Part shown: positions 18,292 through 28,560 of the stretch, one piece after another
How the letters are laid out: each line of letters opens with the position of its first letter
Position numbering within the stretch: position 1 is the first letter of the stretch
NCBI RefSeq assembly: GCF_000613805.1
Contig: NZ_BAJR01000015.1
Location: forward strand, 1 to 64,000
Reading direction: 5' to 3'
From: Phocaeicola paurosaccharolyticus JCM 15092
GTDB lineage: Bacteria > Bacteroidota > Bacteroidia > Bacteroidales > Bacteroidaceae
Length of the DNA stretch: 64,000 bases
Translations under genes and position numbers: made by a program
Notes under the pieces: generated by a model
What the model saw: the letters and a program-made list of their open reading frames with translations, nothing else
What the model was told of the DNA's origin: nothing
Databases searched by the model: none

Positions 18292-20307
18292 AAGTTTTAT
18301 TCCTTTCTATATATGCTGTTTGGCCAGCCTCTAAACTATCAAGCTGTATTGCATAATTTTTTACTTCCTCTCCAGTCTTTGACTTAAGCGTTTTGTCTGT
18401 AGGATAACCATAATAAATTCTGAACACTGGTTTCTTATCTACAATAGTCTTTTCAGTATATATGACATAATTTGGACGAATAGAACCACCAATTGTATTG
18501 TTGTGGGTTACAACTACCACAGGCATCTCTTCTGCTAAATCTTTTAAAAGAGTATTTACATCGTCTTTAAGGAAGATATTATCAAACGAGGACTCAGGCT
18601 CATCGATAAGTAGCATATCATAATTCCTTGCATCCTGAATAGAATTCAGCAAGTTATATTCAGACTGTTCTCCACCAGACACTTCCAACCCATATTCATT
18701 AAGTATCTTATAATCCACCGTTATGAAGAACTTATAGATTTCAGCATTGTTGATGCATTCTATCTCTTTTAATTCTTTGATAAAAGAAATAGGATTACTA
18801 TATTGAGTATAAGCATCCACCAAACTTACCTTACGTCCCAAGACAGATTTCATATCAGTGGCATTCTCAAACTTCTCGTTTTAGCCTGAATTTTGAACTT
18901 TGCTACATCCCTCGAAGCAATCTCCCTTTCACGCATAATATAAGAGCAAAGCAACTTAAACTTTGTACGTTTATGTCTGTTAGTTGCAATTGTATAGAAA
19001 CTTACGTCTGGTAAAGCCGGTGCAGATGAATGATATTGAAGACGTTTGTTAATTTCAGTCATCAAGGAGTTAGCCCACTTCTTCTTGTTATATTGCTCTA
19101 AGGCTTTTTCATATTGGCTTTCCAAGTCAAAAAGTAATGCTTTTAAAGCATTTATATCAATATATCGATTTATAGTTTCTCTATATTCTACATTACTCAT
19201 AATTGCAAGTACATGACCAATTAATTGTTTAAGTGTGTCGGGTTCAGCAATATCAAACCTATAGTCGTTGAACAATGTACATTTAGAGAAAACATCCTTT
19301 AAACCTTCATCCTTAGCTATGTTTTTAAGAGTTTCTATATAGTCCTTTATAGCATTCTCGTCTATTTGCTCATCGTTGATACATACCGCATCATCCACCG
19401 CACTTCTAAACAAATCAAAATAATCCTCAAATAAGCTGTTTTTCTTTTCGGCAAGAAGATTATCATACATATTTTTGTCTTGGTTTTCACTGCCATTAAC
19501 CAGTGAAAATTGCTTAATGTATTTAACATTTTTCTCGCCATACTTACTGTTAATTATACTGAGCGTATATGATTTTCCTGATGATCTACGACCAATAACT
19601 ACGCTCAGTCCTGAAGAAATCTTTAATTCGCCAGTGTTGATGTCTATTAGGTTCTTATCCGAACCATCCAATGCGACTTTTTGTTTATCTTTCAATGCTT
19701 CTTTTAGTGCATGAATGGATAAGTCGCCGACCTCTATAAAGGTTTGTCTTGGCTGGAAATCATGTACTGCTGCCGTAAACCGACTATCACTAAAATACAC
19801 TGGCACTAAACTATTCCTGTCCTTTCGACAATAGATGAACTTCTTAGGACTGTTAACCTCTCCAGCTGTGATATATTCTCTCAAATCTATAATAACAGCC
19901 TTTGGAATAAGAGGCTTTTTATCGTAGTGAGGTATTAATAAGTATTTTGAGAGGTCTGTAAATATAGACTTGAAGGCAGGCAAATCTAACGAATCTGTTG
20001 CCGTATGAATATTTGACGTTACCTGATTTGTTTTTTCATTAAAGTCATCTATGTCCAACTCATCAGTAATAACCAATATGTGTCCGTTACATAAGTCAAC
20101 CTCGATACCTGGAAATACTGTTATATCTCCCAGCGTAGCTTTTATTGAAAGATATTGATTCTTATCAAATACATTATGGTTAGTAATAGCAATGCCGTCT
20201 ATTCCCATAGTTGAAACGTACTCTTCTAACTTCGAAATGTCAAAATCAAAGTGGCTGTCGTTAAAAGGACTTGGAATTGTATGTATATGTAGATCTATTT
20301 TTCTCAT
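18272..20307 (-). CDS. trlF: TrlF-type PHP-domain/AAA-like ATPase, frameshifted
   Basis: Two frames, 18850-20307 and 18272-18853, belong to one protein. The first has an N-terminal PHP metal-dependent hydrolase domain (DLHIHT residues 5-10, AITNHN near 40-45) and Walker A GRRSSGKSYT at 239-248. The second has the ABC signature VSGGEQSEY, Walker B DMLLIDEPESSFDN and the switch VVVTHNN. One A added to the run at 18879-18882 gives a continuous QAKNEKFENATDMKSVLG and a protein of about 677 residues. The architecture is that of the TrlF family. It starts 17 nt after oadB, so it may be transcribed from the decarboxylase promoter. A role in phage or plasmid defence is inference. Confidence 0.75.
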
Positions 20308-20324
20308 ATTTTAAAACTGTTATA

Positions 20325-21560
20325 TCAGCTTAAGAATGATATCAAAACACCTGCAGCAACAGCAGAACCGATAACACCTGAAATATTACTTGCCATACAG
20401 TACTGGAGAACATGGTTCTTCTGGTCATACTTAAGAGCTATCTCATTTGCCACACGGCTGGCCATAGGCACGGCACTAAGTCCTGTTGCACCGATAAGTG
20501 GATTGATTTTCTTCTTTGAGAATAGGTTAACAACTTTCACAAAAAGAATACCACCTGATATAGAGAGTGCGAATGCAAGGAAACCACCTACAACAATACC
20601 TATTGTAGTCCAGTTAAGGAAAGCATCTGTAGTCATTGTTGCTCCCACAGATAGACCAAGGAATATTGTAGCAGTGTTCATTATTGAGTTAGATGCCGCA
20701 TCAAACAGACGTGATGTATCACTACCAATCTCCTTGACAAGGTTACCGAACATAAGCATACCAATCAATGGAACTGCACTTGGTACAAATATTGCAACTA
20801 CAGTAGTAACTACAATAGGGAACACAATCTTCAGAACACGGATATTCTTTATCTCAAGTTTAGAAGGGTAAAGTTTCTCCTGCTCCTTCATATTTATGCT
20901 CAACTCTTTCTTTGTACATAGTAGGTTTACAACAAGAGGGATGATAACAGGAACAAGAGCCATATAAGAATATGCAGCAATTGCTATCGGTCCTAAAAGA
21001 TGTGGAGCAAGCTTGATTGTCGTAAAAATAGCTGTAGGTCCATCTGCACCGCCTATAATACTAAGTGATGCTGCTTCTTGAGGTGTGAATCCCATAAGAA
21101 TAGCAACAATTAGCACAGTAAAAATACCTAGTTGTGCTGCTGCACCAAATATAGAGAGACGAAGGTTCCTAAGCATAGGACCAAAGTCTGTCAATGCACC
21201 TACACCCATGAAGATAATCGGAGGAAGGAATCCTGTCTTTATCAACAGGTAGTATAGAAAGTTCATAATCCCAAGTTGATGAGCAATCTCAGGCAATGAC
21301 ATATCCCATATATTCTGTAAAGTACCATTTATCATTATCATACCATTCTCATCAGCTTGAGTAACTCCCATTTCACCTCCTGGGAAGTTTGCAAGAAGTA
21401 CACCAAAAGCAATAGGTACTAACAACAATGGTTCATAGCGTTTCTTAATACCTAGATAGAGAAGAATGAATGCAATGGCATACATTATTAGAAACTGCGG
21501 ATCAGCAATAATATTACTGAATGCAGTCATTTCATATAGTTTACCGAATATATCTTCCAT
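20325..21560 (-). CDS. oadB: sodium-translocating decarboxylase beta subunit
   Basis: A 411-residue inner-membrane protein with about ten hydrophobic segments. It is the beta subunit (OadB/MmdB/GcdB) that decarboxylates carboxybiotin and pumps sodium ions. The diagnostic motif IIGGADGPTAIFTTIKLAP and the later ATIFLGLSVGATMTTDAFL and GLSAVPMASRVAN are present. Its start codon overlaps the stop of the biotin carrier frame, so translation is coupled to OadA. It is followed 17 nt later by trlF with no terminator between. Confidence 0.96.
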   Translation of the reverse strand: MEDIFGKLYEMTAFSNIIADPQFLIMYAIAFILLYLGIKKRYEPLLLVPIAFGVLLANFPGGEMGVTQADENGMIMINGTLQNIWDMSLPEIAHQLGIMNFLYYLLIKTGFLPPIIFMGVGALTDFGPMLRNLRLSIFGAAAQLGIFTVLIVAILMGFTPQEAASLSIIGGADGPTAIFTTIKLAPHLLGPIAIAAYSYMALVPVIIPLVVNLLCTKKELSINMKEQEKLYPSKLEIKNIRVLKIVFPIVVTTVVAIFVPSAVPLIGMLMFGNLVKEIGSDTSRLFDAASNSIMNTATIFLGLSVGATMTTDAFLNWTTIGIVVGGFLAFALSISGGILFVKVVNLFSKKKINPLIGATGLSAVPMASRVANEIALKYDQKNHVLQYCMASNISGVIGSAVAAGVLISFLS

Positions 21561-23415
21561 TATAATACCTTCATTAAAATGTCATCCTCAGAAACAGAGT
21601 CACCCTGATTGACACAAATTGCAGAAATAGTTCCTGTATAATCAGAACGGACAGCATTGTATGTCTTCATTGCTTCAATATAGCAAAGAATATCTCCCTT
21701 ATTAACTTTGTCACCTACCTTCTTAGGAGTATCTTGGGCATTCTTTCCAAGAAAGAACTTACCCTCCAAAGGTGATAGTACATCTTTGCCCTCACCTACC
21801 AGTCCTCATCTTGAGAAGCTTCAGAAGGGCTGACATCATTAAGAGTAGCAGGATTTACATCACCAAAAGCTACAGTGACACGATATGGTTGTCCATTTAC
21901 ATCAACTGTAAGGATTCTAGTCTTATTATCTTCTGCTGGTGCATGAGCATTAGCCTTCTCTTCACGGCGTGTCTTGAGATCTTCCAAAAAGTCGTCTTTA
22001 GCCTTACCACTCTTGTATGCCTCATACTGAGCCGGGTGCATAGCATATTCAAACAACTCTTCATCATCATCACCAAGTTCCCACTTCTTTTCCCACATCA
22101 TCTTCTGGTATTTCTCCAACTGATCAGGGTAATTATCTTGAGGGTTGCCTGTAAAGAACTGACGCCCTTCACGCTCTGCTTTCTCTTTAAGTTCTGGAGC
22201 AAGTTCACCTGGCAGTTTACCAGCCTTACCTAGAAGCATATCCCAGATATCATCTGCAATCATACCCCAGCGTTCCTTCCCCTTTTCAATTGCCATCACA
22301 TTCATCATTGACAAGTTCTTTACATACTGACTGAATGGAGTTACCAAAGGAGGGTAACCTACACGAGGCCATACATAAGCTACTTCATTGAACAGCTTTA
22401 TAAGCAGTTCATCCTGTGTCATAAATTGAAGGTTATGTTTTGCCTTATATTTATTGATTGAATCAAGATTATTTTCCAAGTCAGCCATAAGGCTACCCAT
22501 CATTCCTCCAGGAAGTCCAGGTCCTATTAGAAGTGAACTCATAAGTCTGTTCTTAGGACTTATGTAGAGCCCGAGGAAGTCGTCCATGAATTCCTGAATC
22601 ATTGAACGAACCTTCATGTATGCCTCCATATTTATTTCTGCAACCTTGAAGCCTGCATCTTTAAGCATAGCCTGAACACTTATAATATCAGCATGTCCTG
22701 TTCCCCAAGAAAGAGGTTCCATACCTACATCCACATAATCACAACCGGCTTTACATACCTCAAGAATAGAGGCCATATTGAAACCTGGTCCTGCATGAGA
22801 GTGGTATTGAACTGGTATGTTCTTTATCTTCTTGATACCCTCTACAACCTTGCCCAGGAACACTGGTCGCCCGATTCCTGCCATATCTTTTATACATATC
22901 TCATCAGCTCCAGCTTCAATAAGCTGTTTTGCCATATTTACATAGTACTCTACAGTGTGAACAGGAGAGAATGTGATACATAGTGAGCATTGAGAGATCA
23001 TTCCCGCATCGTGTGCATAAGTGATAGAAGGAATGATATTTCGAACATCATTAAGTCCGCAGAATGTGCGGGTTATATCTGTACCTTGAGCCTTTTTTAC
23101 TTTATAGAATAATTTACGTACATCTGCCGGTACAGGACTCATTCTTATTCCATTAAGTGCTCTGTCAAGCATATGAGTCTGAATTCCGGCATCATTAAAT
23201 GGTTTTGTCCACTCTCTTACAGCCTTATTAGGATTTTCTCCAAATAGGAGGTTAACTTGTTCAAAGCCGCCACCATTTGTTTCAACTCTGTCAAAACAGC
23301 CCATTTCGATGATTACAGGTGCTACCTTAACCAATTGATCTACACGAGGGACATATTTTCCGGCACTTTGCCACATGTCACGGAAGACCAAACTAAATTT
23401 TACTTCTCTTTCCAT
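21560..23415 (-). CDS. oadA: decarboxylase alpha subunit with biotin carrier domain, frameshifted
   Basis: The main frame, 21796-23415 (539 aa), is a carboxyltransferase of the OadA/PycB type (LVFRDMWQSAGKYVPRVDQL, GCDYVDVGMEPLSWGTGHAD, IKDMAGIGRP). It breaks off in the biotin-domain linker after LTVDVNGQPYRVTVAFGDVN. The missing end is in the next frame, 21560-21769 and a few codons upstream: GEGKDVLSPLEGKFFL, then the biotinyl motif IEAMKTYNAV with the modified Lys. One C added in GACTGG near 21802 gives one protein of about 618 residues, the normal family length. With OadG and OadB it would couple oxaloacetate (or a related acid) decarboxylation to sodium export; the substrate is inferred. 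Confidence 0.88.
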
Positions 23416-23438
23416 TTTAATTACTCGTTTTCATTGGG

Positions 23439-23690
23439 TTATAACTTTTCTACCTTAATCACTTGGCCTTTACCGGCAGTCAAAATATCTACAGCTGATT
23501 TGATAGCATCAACAGCACCAGTATCCTTAGTAGGATTTACTGAAGGAACTTTTTGGACAAATTCCTCAGGCGCATACTTATTAACAAGGATTATCAAATA
23601 TTTGCCAAGATAGATGACGATAAGAAGAATTAAAAATACAGTAGCCATACCGACTACCATAAGCAACAACCCCAATACTATGTTCTCCAT
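23439..23690 (-). CDS. oadG: OadG-type decarboxylase gamma subunit
   Basis: An 83-residue protein with one N-terminal membrane helix (VLGLLLMVVGMATVFLILLIVIYLGKYLI) and a polar tail rich in Val and Lys. This is typical of OadG, the small subunit that anchors and assembles the sodium-pump decarboxylase. It is the first gene of oadG-oadA-oadB, 23 nt before oadA. The family is weakly conserved, so context supports the call more than motifs. Confidence 0.88.
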   Translation of the reverse strand: MENIVLGLLLMVVGMATVFLILLIVIYLGKYLIILVNKYAPEEFVQKVPSVNPTKDTGAVDAIKSAVDILTAGKGQVIKVEKL

Positions 23691-23821
23691 TTTTATATAT
23701 TTAATTAACTGTTATAGTTATAATTTTTTCAGCTAACAAACACCATATAAATCCAAATTTATAAAATTATGTTCTCTAATAATTATATTATCGTATAAAT
23801 ATATAAAAAAATAACATAAAA

Positions 23822-24322
23822 CTATAGAGTAATCTCATCAATACTCTTCCTCTTCTTTTCTGAAGCTTCATCTTCAGCATAACCAATCGGAACAAGCACA
23901 ACTGGTTCAACCTCTGAAGGAAGAGAAAGCACTTCACGACAAAGAGTTACATCAAAATTGCATACCCAACATGAAGCAAGCCCCTGCTCAGTAGCTGCTA
24001 GACAGAGATGCTCAACAGCAATAGCCACATCAATATCTGAATGGTCTTTGTCATCACTTTTTCTGTGCCATGACTCCTCATGGTTTGCACATGCCACAAT
24101 TATACAAGGAGCACTCTTTATCCACTCTCTTTTATAGCAAGAATGAAGAGATTCAAGCTCTTTTTTATCCGTAATTATTTTAAAAAGCCATGGCTGAAAG
24201 TTGACAGCAGAAGGGGCGTATCTTACACACTCCATTATATAATGAAGCTTCTCCTTTTCAGGAATCTTATCTGAGTATTTGCGAGAGGAGTAGCGTGACT
24301 TAACTAATTCTAAAAAGTTCAT
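23822..24322 (-). CDS. nitroreductase-family flavoprotein
   Basis: A 166-residue FMN-dependent nitroreductase-like protein. The FMN-binding N-terminus SRYSSRKYSDKIPEKEKL, the YAPSAVNFQPWLFKIITD segment, the core DIDVAIAVEHLCLAATEQGLASCWVCNFD and the end VVLVPIGYAEDE are all typical. At this length it belongs to the short branch found across Bacteroidetes. Substrate unknown. It is divergent from the HAD phosphatase gene. Confidence 0.92.
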   Translation of the reverse strand: MNFLELVKSRYSSRKYSDKIPEKEKLHYIMECVRYAPSAVNFQPWLFKIITDKKELESLHSCYKREWIKSAPCIIVACANHEESWHRKSDDKDHSDIDVAIAVEHLCLAATEQGLASCWVCNFDVTLCREVLSLPSEVEPVVLVPIGYAEDEASEKKRKSIDEITL

Positions 24323-24333
24323 ATTCTTTTAAA

Positions 24334-24362
24334 TTTGTTTGAGAACAAAAATAGTAACTTTG
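24334..24362 (+). promoter_or_regulatory. promoter of the HAD phosphatase gene
   Basis: A TTTG element at 24334-24337 and the -7 box TAACTTTG at 24355-24362 are 17 nt apart, near the Bacteroidetes pattern. The ATG follows 20 nt later. Confidence 0.55.
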
Positions 24363-24382
24363 TGATGTAAATATATATTTGA

Positions 24383-25030
24383 ATGAAGAAACTTGTAATA
24401 TTCGACCTTGACGGAACACTACTAAATACAATAGGAGATTTAGCGCAATCAACTAACTATGCATTAAAACAGTGTGGTTTTCCTACTCATAATACAGATA
24501 GTTATAGAACTTTTGTAGGTAATGGTATCAACAAACTCTTTGAGAGAGCTTTACCTGAAGAGGAACGCAACGAAGAGAATATTATGAAGGTACGTTCTTT
24601 TTTCCTTCCATATTACAATCTTCACAAATCAGATCTCACCCAACCATACAAAGGTGTAACAGAATTATTGACTGCACTCCAAGAAAGAGGTTGTATGATA
24701 GCCGTTGCATCGAATAAATATCAAGCAGCTACAGAAAAGCTCGCAAGAAGCTATTTTCCAGGTATAAATTTCATAAAAGTACTAGGGCAAAGAGAAGGCA
24801 TCCCAACAAAACCTGATCCACATATTATAAATGAAATTATTCAGGCAGCAGGTGTAAGCAAGGAGGAGACAATTTATGTTGGAGATTCGAATGTTGACAT
24901 TATTACCGGCCACAATGCAGGAGTGGATGTTGTTGGTGTATCATGGGGATTCAGATCAAGAAGAGAACTTCAAGAGAATAACCCTCTTACTATAATAGAA
25001 GAAGCAGAAGAAATTCTCCTGCTTCTATAA
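24383..25030 (+). CDS. HAD-family phosphatase, phosphoglycolate phosphatase-like
   Basis: A 215-residue HAD hydrolase. Motif I FDLDGTLLNT (nucleophile and acid Asp), motif II VASNKY, the Lys in TKPDPHI and motif IV YVGDSNVDIITGHNAG are all present. A helical cap lies between motif I and II. The set resembles Gph/PGP phosphoglycolate phosphatases, but substrate assignment in this family is uncertain. It converges on pfkA with 23 nt between the stops. Confidence 0.9.
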   Translation: MKKLVIFDLDGTLLNTIGDLAQSTNYALKQCGFPTHNTDSYRTFVGNGINKLFERALPEEERNEENIMKVRSFFLPYYNLHKSDLTQPYKGVTELLTALQERGCMIAVASNKYQAATEKLARSYFPGINFIKVLGQREGIPTKPDPHIINEIIQAAGVSKEETIYVGDSNVDIITGHNAGVDVVGVSWGFRSRRELQENNPLTIIEEAEEILLLL

Positions 25031-25053
25031 ATAATCTGTTCAAAAAATATCAT

Positions 25054-26034
25054 TTAAATTGATAACTCATCGAGAACACGGATAAGATCCTTATCCATTG
25101 GCTTATCTTTTTTAATGGCATCTATGAATGGTACGTAAACCACTTCATCATTACGTATACCTACCATTACATTTCTCTGTCCCTCAAGGATAGCATCAAT
25201 AGCTCCTACCCCAAGACGGCTTGCAAGAATTCTGTCTCCTGCACTCGGAGAGCCACCTCTCTGCAGATGTCCTAATATAGTAACTCTAACATCATACTCA
25301 GGATACTCTTTCTTTACTCGCTCTGCATAATACATCGCTCCTCCATTTTTAGGGCTCTCGGATACAATTACTATACTACTATTCTTAGATTTTCGGAATC
25401 CACGTCCTATAAATTGCTCAAGTTGGTCTACATCTGTTCTGTCCTCCGGAATAATCGCCGCCTCAGCACCCGATGCTACTGCACTGTTCTGAGCCAGGAA
25501 ACCGGCATCACGTCCCATCACCTCAACAAAGAAAATCCTATCATGCGATGTTGCTGTATCACGTATCTTATCCACACACTCTACTATAGTATTTAGAGCT
25601 GTATTATATCCTATTGTGACATCAGTGCCATATAGATCATTATCTATAGTTCCAGGAAGTCCTATACAGGTGAAGTCGTACTCATCTGCAAGAGCCTTTG
25701 CTCCTGCCAACGAGCCATTGCCACCTATAACAATCAAAGCGTCAATGCCCTCTTTCTGAAGGTTATCATAAGCTTTCTTCCTTCCCTCTGGAGTCGTAAA
25801 TTCTTCCGACCTAGCCGTTTTAAGTATAGTTCCACCTCTTTGGATTATACTACTCACATCTTGAGAAGTCAGCTCCTTTATCTCACCATTAATCAGCCCC
25901 TCATATCCACGGTATATACCTTTTACTTTAAATCCGTTGAATATAGCACTCCTAGTAACTGCTCGTATAGCAGCATTCATTCCCGAAGCATCGCCACCAG
26001 ATGTCAAGAGGCCTATACACTCAATTTTCTTCAT
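25054..26034 (-). CDS. pfkA: ATP-dependent 6-phosphofructokinase
   Basis: A 326-residue PfkA that phosphorylates fructose 6-phosphate in glycolysis. It shows [16 protein letters not shown] (ATP site), [30 protein letters not shown] with the catalytic Asp, [11 protein letters not shown] and [15 protein letters not shown]. The GGDASGMN glycine pattern and TIDND indicate an ATP-type, not PPi-type, enzyme. The start is the Met before KKIECIGLL. Confidence 0.97.
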   Translation of the reverse strand: MKKIECIGLLTSGGDASGMNAAIRAVTRSAIFNGFKVKGIYRGYEGLINGEIKELTSQDVSSIIQRGGTILKTARSEEFTTPEGRKKAYDNLQKEGIDALIVIGGNGSLAGAKALADEYDFTCIGLPGTIDNDLYGTDVTIGYNTALNTIVECVDKIRDTATSHDRIFFVEVMGRDAGFLAQNSAVASGAEAAIIPEDRTDVDQLEQFIGRGFRKSKNSSIVIVSESPKNGGAMYYAERVKKEYPEYDVRVTILGHLQRGGSPSAGDRILASRLGVGAIDAILEGQRNVMVGIRNDEVVYVPFIDAIKKDKPMDKDLIRVLDELSI

Positions 26035-26107
26035 AGTTTAATATATTATGCAAGATATCATTGAAACATATTTATAACTTACTAAAGTTGTAAATAGTTC
26101 ATTCATC

Positions 26108-27532
26108 TTACCAATTATCTGTTCTAAACGGTACAGTAGGCAACTGGTACAAGTTTGTAAGGTTGCCTATTTGGAAATTCTTGAAACAATAGCGTACAGC
26201 TACAGGTTCCTGAACCTCTTGTGCAGAAACTACAAGGTTTTTTCCATCATTAGAAGCCTGAGCCGGATAAAATTTCTTATCTGCTCCTGCAATCTCAAAA
26301 CCCTCGAATCCGCTCCAACGGTTGAATCCATTTTCTGCATTATTAAAATAGATTATAGCCTTATTGCCCTTAATCTCCATACTTTTATATTCAGGACCTC
26401 TACAACCTATTTTTTTCAATCCATATGTTTCATTCAGCGCCATGAATGCCAAACGTTCTCCAACTTTCTGTTTCTCTTTTGGATGTATCTGATGAATTTC
26501 AAAAGGTTCGACAAGATCGTTTGTAGAAATCATACCACATTTATTAATAAGCGATTGAGCCTTAAATTGTTCTTCACGAAGTAATGCACCTACAATATTA
26601 TTACCATAGTCAAAAGGAGCAATCTCAACTTGATAGAAAGGAAGATCTCCCTGTTTCCACATCTCTCTCCAAAGATTTACCATAGTTGAAAGACGTTTTG
26701 CATAATCCGGATGACCAACGTTAGACTCACCTTGATACCATAAAAAGCCTTTAATACTATACTTATATGAACCATTAAGCATACCATTGAACATGATCCA
26801 AGGTTTCATGTATTCAGGAGTCTTTTCATCATTTTTCACGTCCTTATATCCTGCAACAATCTCTTTTGGTAACCATCCCTCTACAGTAGAACCTCCCCAG
26901 CTACAGTTTATGATACCTACTGGCACATTCAGAGTCTGAGAAAGTAATGTTGCAAAATAGTATGCAGTAGCACCGAACTCAGGTGTATTTTCAGGATTGC
27001 TCTCTTTCCATCCATCACTGTTTGAATATTCTTGTGGAATTTCAGAGCCAATATTCTTTACAGTTGCATAGCGCACTAGTTTATTATTTCCTGATATAGC
27101 GATGTCTCTATTGGTACCCTCTAGAGGACAAAAATCAAAACCACGCATAGGCATCTGCATATTCGACTGGCCAGAACCAAACCATACTTCACCAATAAGT
27201 ATGTTACTTAGCTTAATGCTCTTGCCATTACTCTTTATTGTAAGCACCTGAGGATTGGTTGTTGCAGCAGGAGTAGCAACTTTCATCTGCCATTTTCCAT
27301 CAGTAGAACTCTTTGCTGTATATGTATTCTTGTTCCATGAAGTTGTCAAAGTTACATTTGCTCCAGGAGCAGCCTCACCCCAAATATTAACATCCGAAGA
27401 TTGTTGTAACACCATATTGTCACTAAGTAATGATGGAACTTTCAGCTCCCCATTCACTTTTGAAAAGTGTTGTGCATTGATATTCATTGATAAGCACAAC
27501 AGAAATAATAAAGTAAAAAAATGTGTTTTCAT
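26108..27532 (-). CDS. sialate O-acetylesterase family protein
   Basis: A 474-residue exported SGNH-type esterase with signal peptide ending at MNINAQ. Block I SGQSNMQMP carries the nucleophile Ser. The motif LWYQGESNVG is diagnostic for the sialate O-acetylesterase (DUF303) family, and IHPKEKQKVGERLAF carries the catalytic His. An N-terminal jelly-roll (VNIWGEAAPGANVTLTTSW) precedes the catalytic part. It probably removes acetyl groups from host sialic acid or plant glycans in the periplasm. No sialidase is nearby. Confidence 0.92.
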   Translation of the reverse strand: MKTHFFTLLFLLCLSMNINAQHFSKVNGELKVPSLLSDNMVLQQSSDVNIWGEAAPGANVTLTTSWNKNTYTAKSSTDGKWQMKVATPAATTNPQVLTIKSNGKSIKLSNILIGEVWFGSGQSNMQMPMRGFDFCPLEGTNRDIAISGNNKLVRYATVKNIGSEIPQEYSNSDGWKESNPENTPEFGATAYYFATLLSQTLNVPVGIINCSWGGSTVEGWLPKEIVAGYKDVKNDEKTPEYMKPWIMFNGMLNGSYKYSIKGFLWYQGESNVGHPDYAKRLSTMVNLWREMWKQGDLPFYQVEIAPFDYGNNIVGALLREEQFKAQSLINKCGMISTNDLVEPFEIHQIHPKEKQKVGERLAFMALNETYGLKKIGCRGPEYKSMEIKGNKAIIYFNNAENGFNRWSGFEGFEIAGADKKFYPAQASNDGKNLVVSAQEVQEPVAVRYCFKNFQIGNLTNLYQLPTVPFRTDNW

Positions 27533-27559
27533 TATTCTATTTTTTTCGGTATATAAAAG

Positions 27560-28558
27560 TCAATTGAGATCTTTAAGGAAGTTCTCCACATCTCGCTCAA
27601 TCCTCTTGTAAAGTTCACAGCTTTTGTATGTGGTATGTTTCTTAAGTATAATATCAACATCCGACTGACTGCGTTGATAACTTGTCAGTTCATTATTCAT
27701 TTGCATCTGATGTTCAGCCAATCGCATAATCTCCTGCTCACGTTCATTCCTTAGAATGTTGCACACAGGCACAAGGAGTCTCATTATAACATTGTCCATT
27801 ATATGATGCCCCTGAATGAATAGATAAGTATTCTCGGGATATACTCCAAGAGTTCTAAACTCCTTCTTCATATCATCAATCTCTTGCAATGCTTCCGGAT
27901 GGTGATATTCCAACTCACGCAGCTTGTTAATAACTTTCTTGCTCATAACGTTTAATGCATGTTCAGGATGATGTATGCTTACAGTGTCAATCCGTACAAA
28001 TGAGCAAAAGGTCATCATAGAAAACTCATTGAGAATATGATTTCTGTAAAACCATACCGACCAAATAAAGAGAGGATATGCAATCTTGGAATACTCTTCC
28101 ATAAATGCAGAGAAATCTATTACATGTCTGTCATTGAGTGTAGCCATGACACATACCTCCTGAAGTCCTTCTGCATAGCACTGGTAGTTCTCTATGGCAT
28201 AAACATAGGTGTGAAAGACATATCTGTTTTCGATTATATTCGTTGATGTCTGTGTAGCCCCTTGCAAAAGGTAATCGTAGTCGCTATCAACACAAGCAAT
28301 CATATTCTCTCCTAACTTTGAGCCGAGGTCATTCATCAATACAGTCTTCTTCCCTTTTGCCAAAGTTGTTTGCGATGGCAGCATAACCTCAAAGTATCGT
28401 GTCTTATCTTCATATTTTGCGAAGAGTGTGCGCCAGAAGGATATATCATCATAGCTCTCTACGTAAGCAATAATTTTCTTGCGACTGTTTTTGGGCTTTA
28501 ATGAGTTGGCAGCAGCAAAGTATAATGAAGATAGATTGTCGGATAATCTCTTCCCCAT
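27560..28558 (-). CDS. DUF4435 (toprim-like) protein, AriB-like
   Basis: A 332-residue DUF4435 protein. A Toprim-type acidic core is visible: AYVESYDDISFWRTLF with E34, and ACVDSDYDYLL with D91, D93 and D95. The C-terminal half is helical with a predicted coiled coil near 275-330. It starts 2 nt after the AAA ATPase gene and is surely cotranscribed. The AAA-plus-DUF4435 pair is the composition of the PARIS anti-phage system (AriA/AriB), where AriB is the tRNA-cleaving effector. Here the pair may be a PARIS relative or a conserved Bacteroidales pair with another role. Confidence 0.8.
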   Translation of the reverse strand: MGKRLSDNLSSLYFAAANSLKPKNSRKKIIAYVESYDDISFWRTLFAKYEDKTRYFEVMLPSQTTLAKGKKTVLMNDLGSKLGENMIACVDSDYDYLLQGATQTSTNIIENRYVFHTYVYAIENYQCYAEGLQEVCVMATLNDRHVIDFSAFMEEYSKIAYPLFIWSVWFYRNHILNEFSMMTFCSFVRIDTVSIHHPEHALNVMSKKVINKLRELEYHHPEALQEIDDMKKEFRTLGVYPENTYLFIQGHHIMDNVIMRLLVPVCNILRNEREQEIMRLAEHQMQMNNELTSYQRSQSDVDIILKKHTTYKSCELYKRIERDVENFLKDLN

Positions 28559-28560
28559 AT

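Noticed and set aside
18850-18890. Programmed -1 frameshifting in trlF
   Set aside because: The run GCT-AAA-ACG is not a proper X-XXY-YYZ slippery site, and four other genes show the same kind of one-base loss.
21560-21769. Separate 69-residue biotin carrier gene
   Set aside because: The frame lacks the usual linker, continues upstream to GEGKDVLSP, and joins the oadA frame by one added base; a single oadA is the simpler reading.
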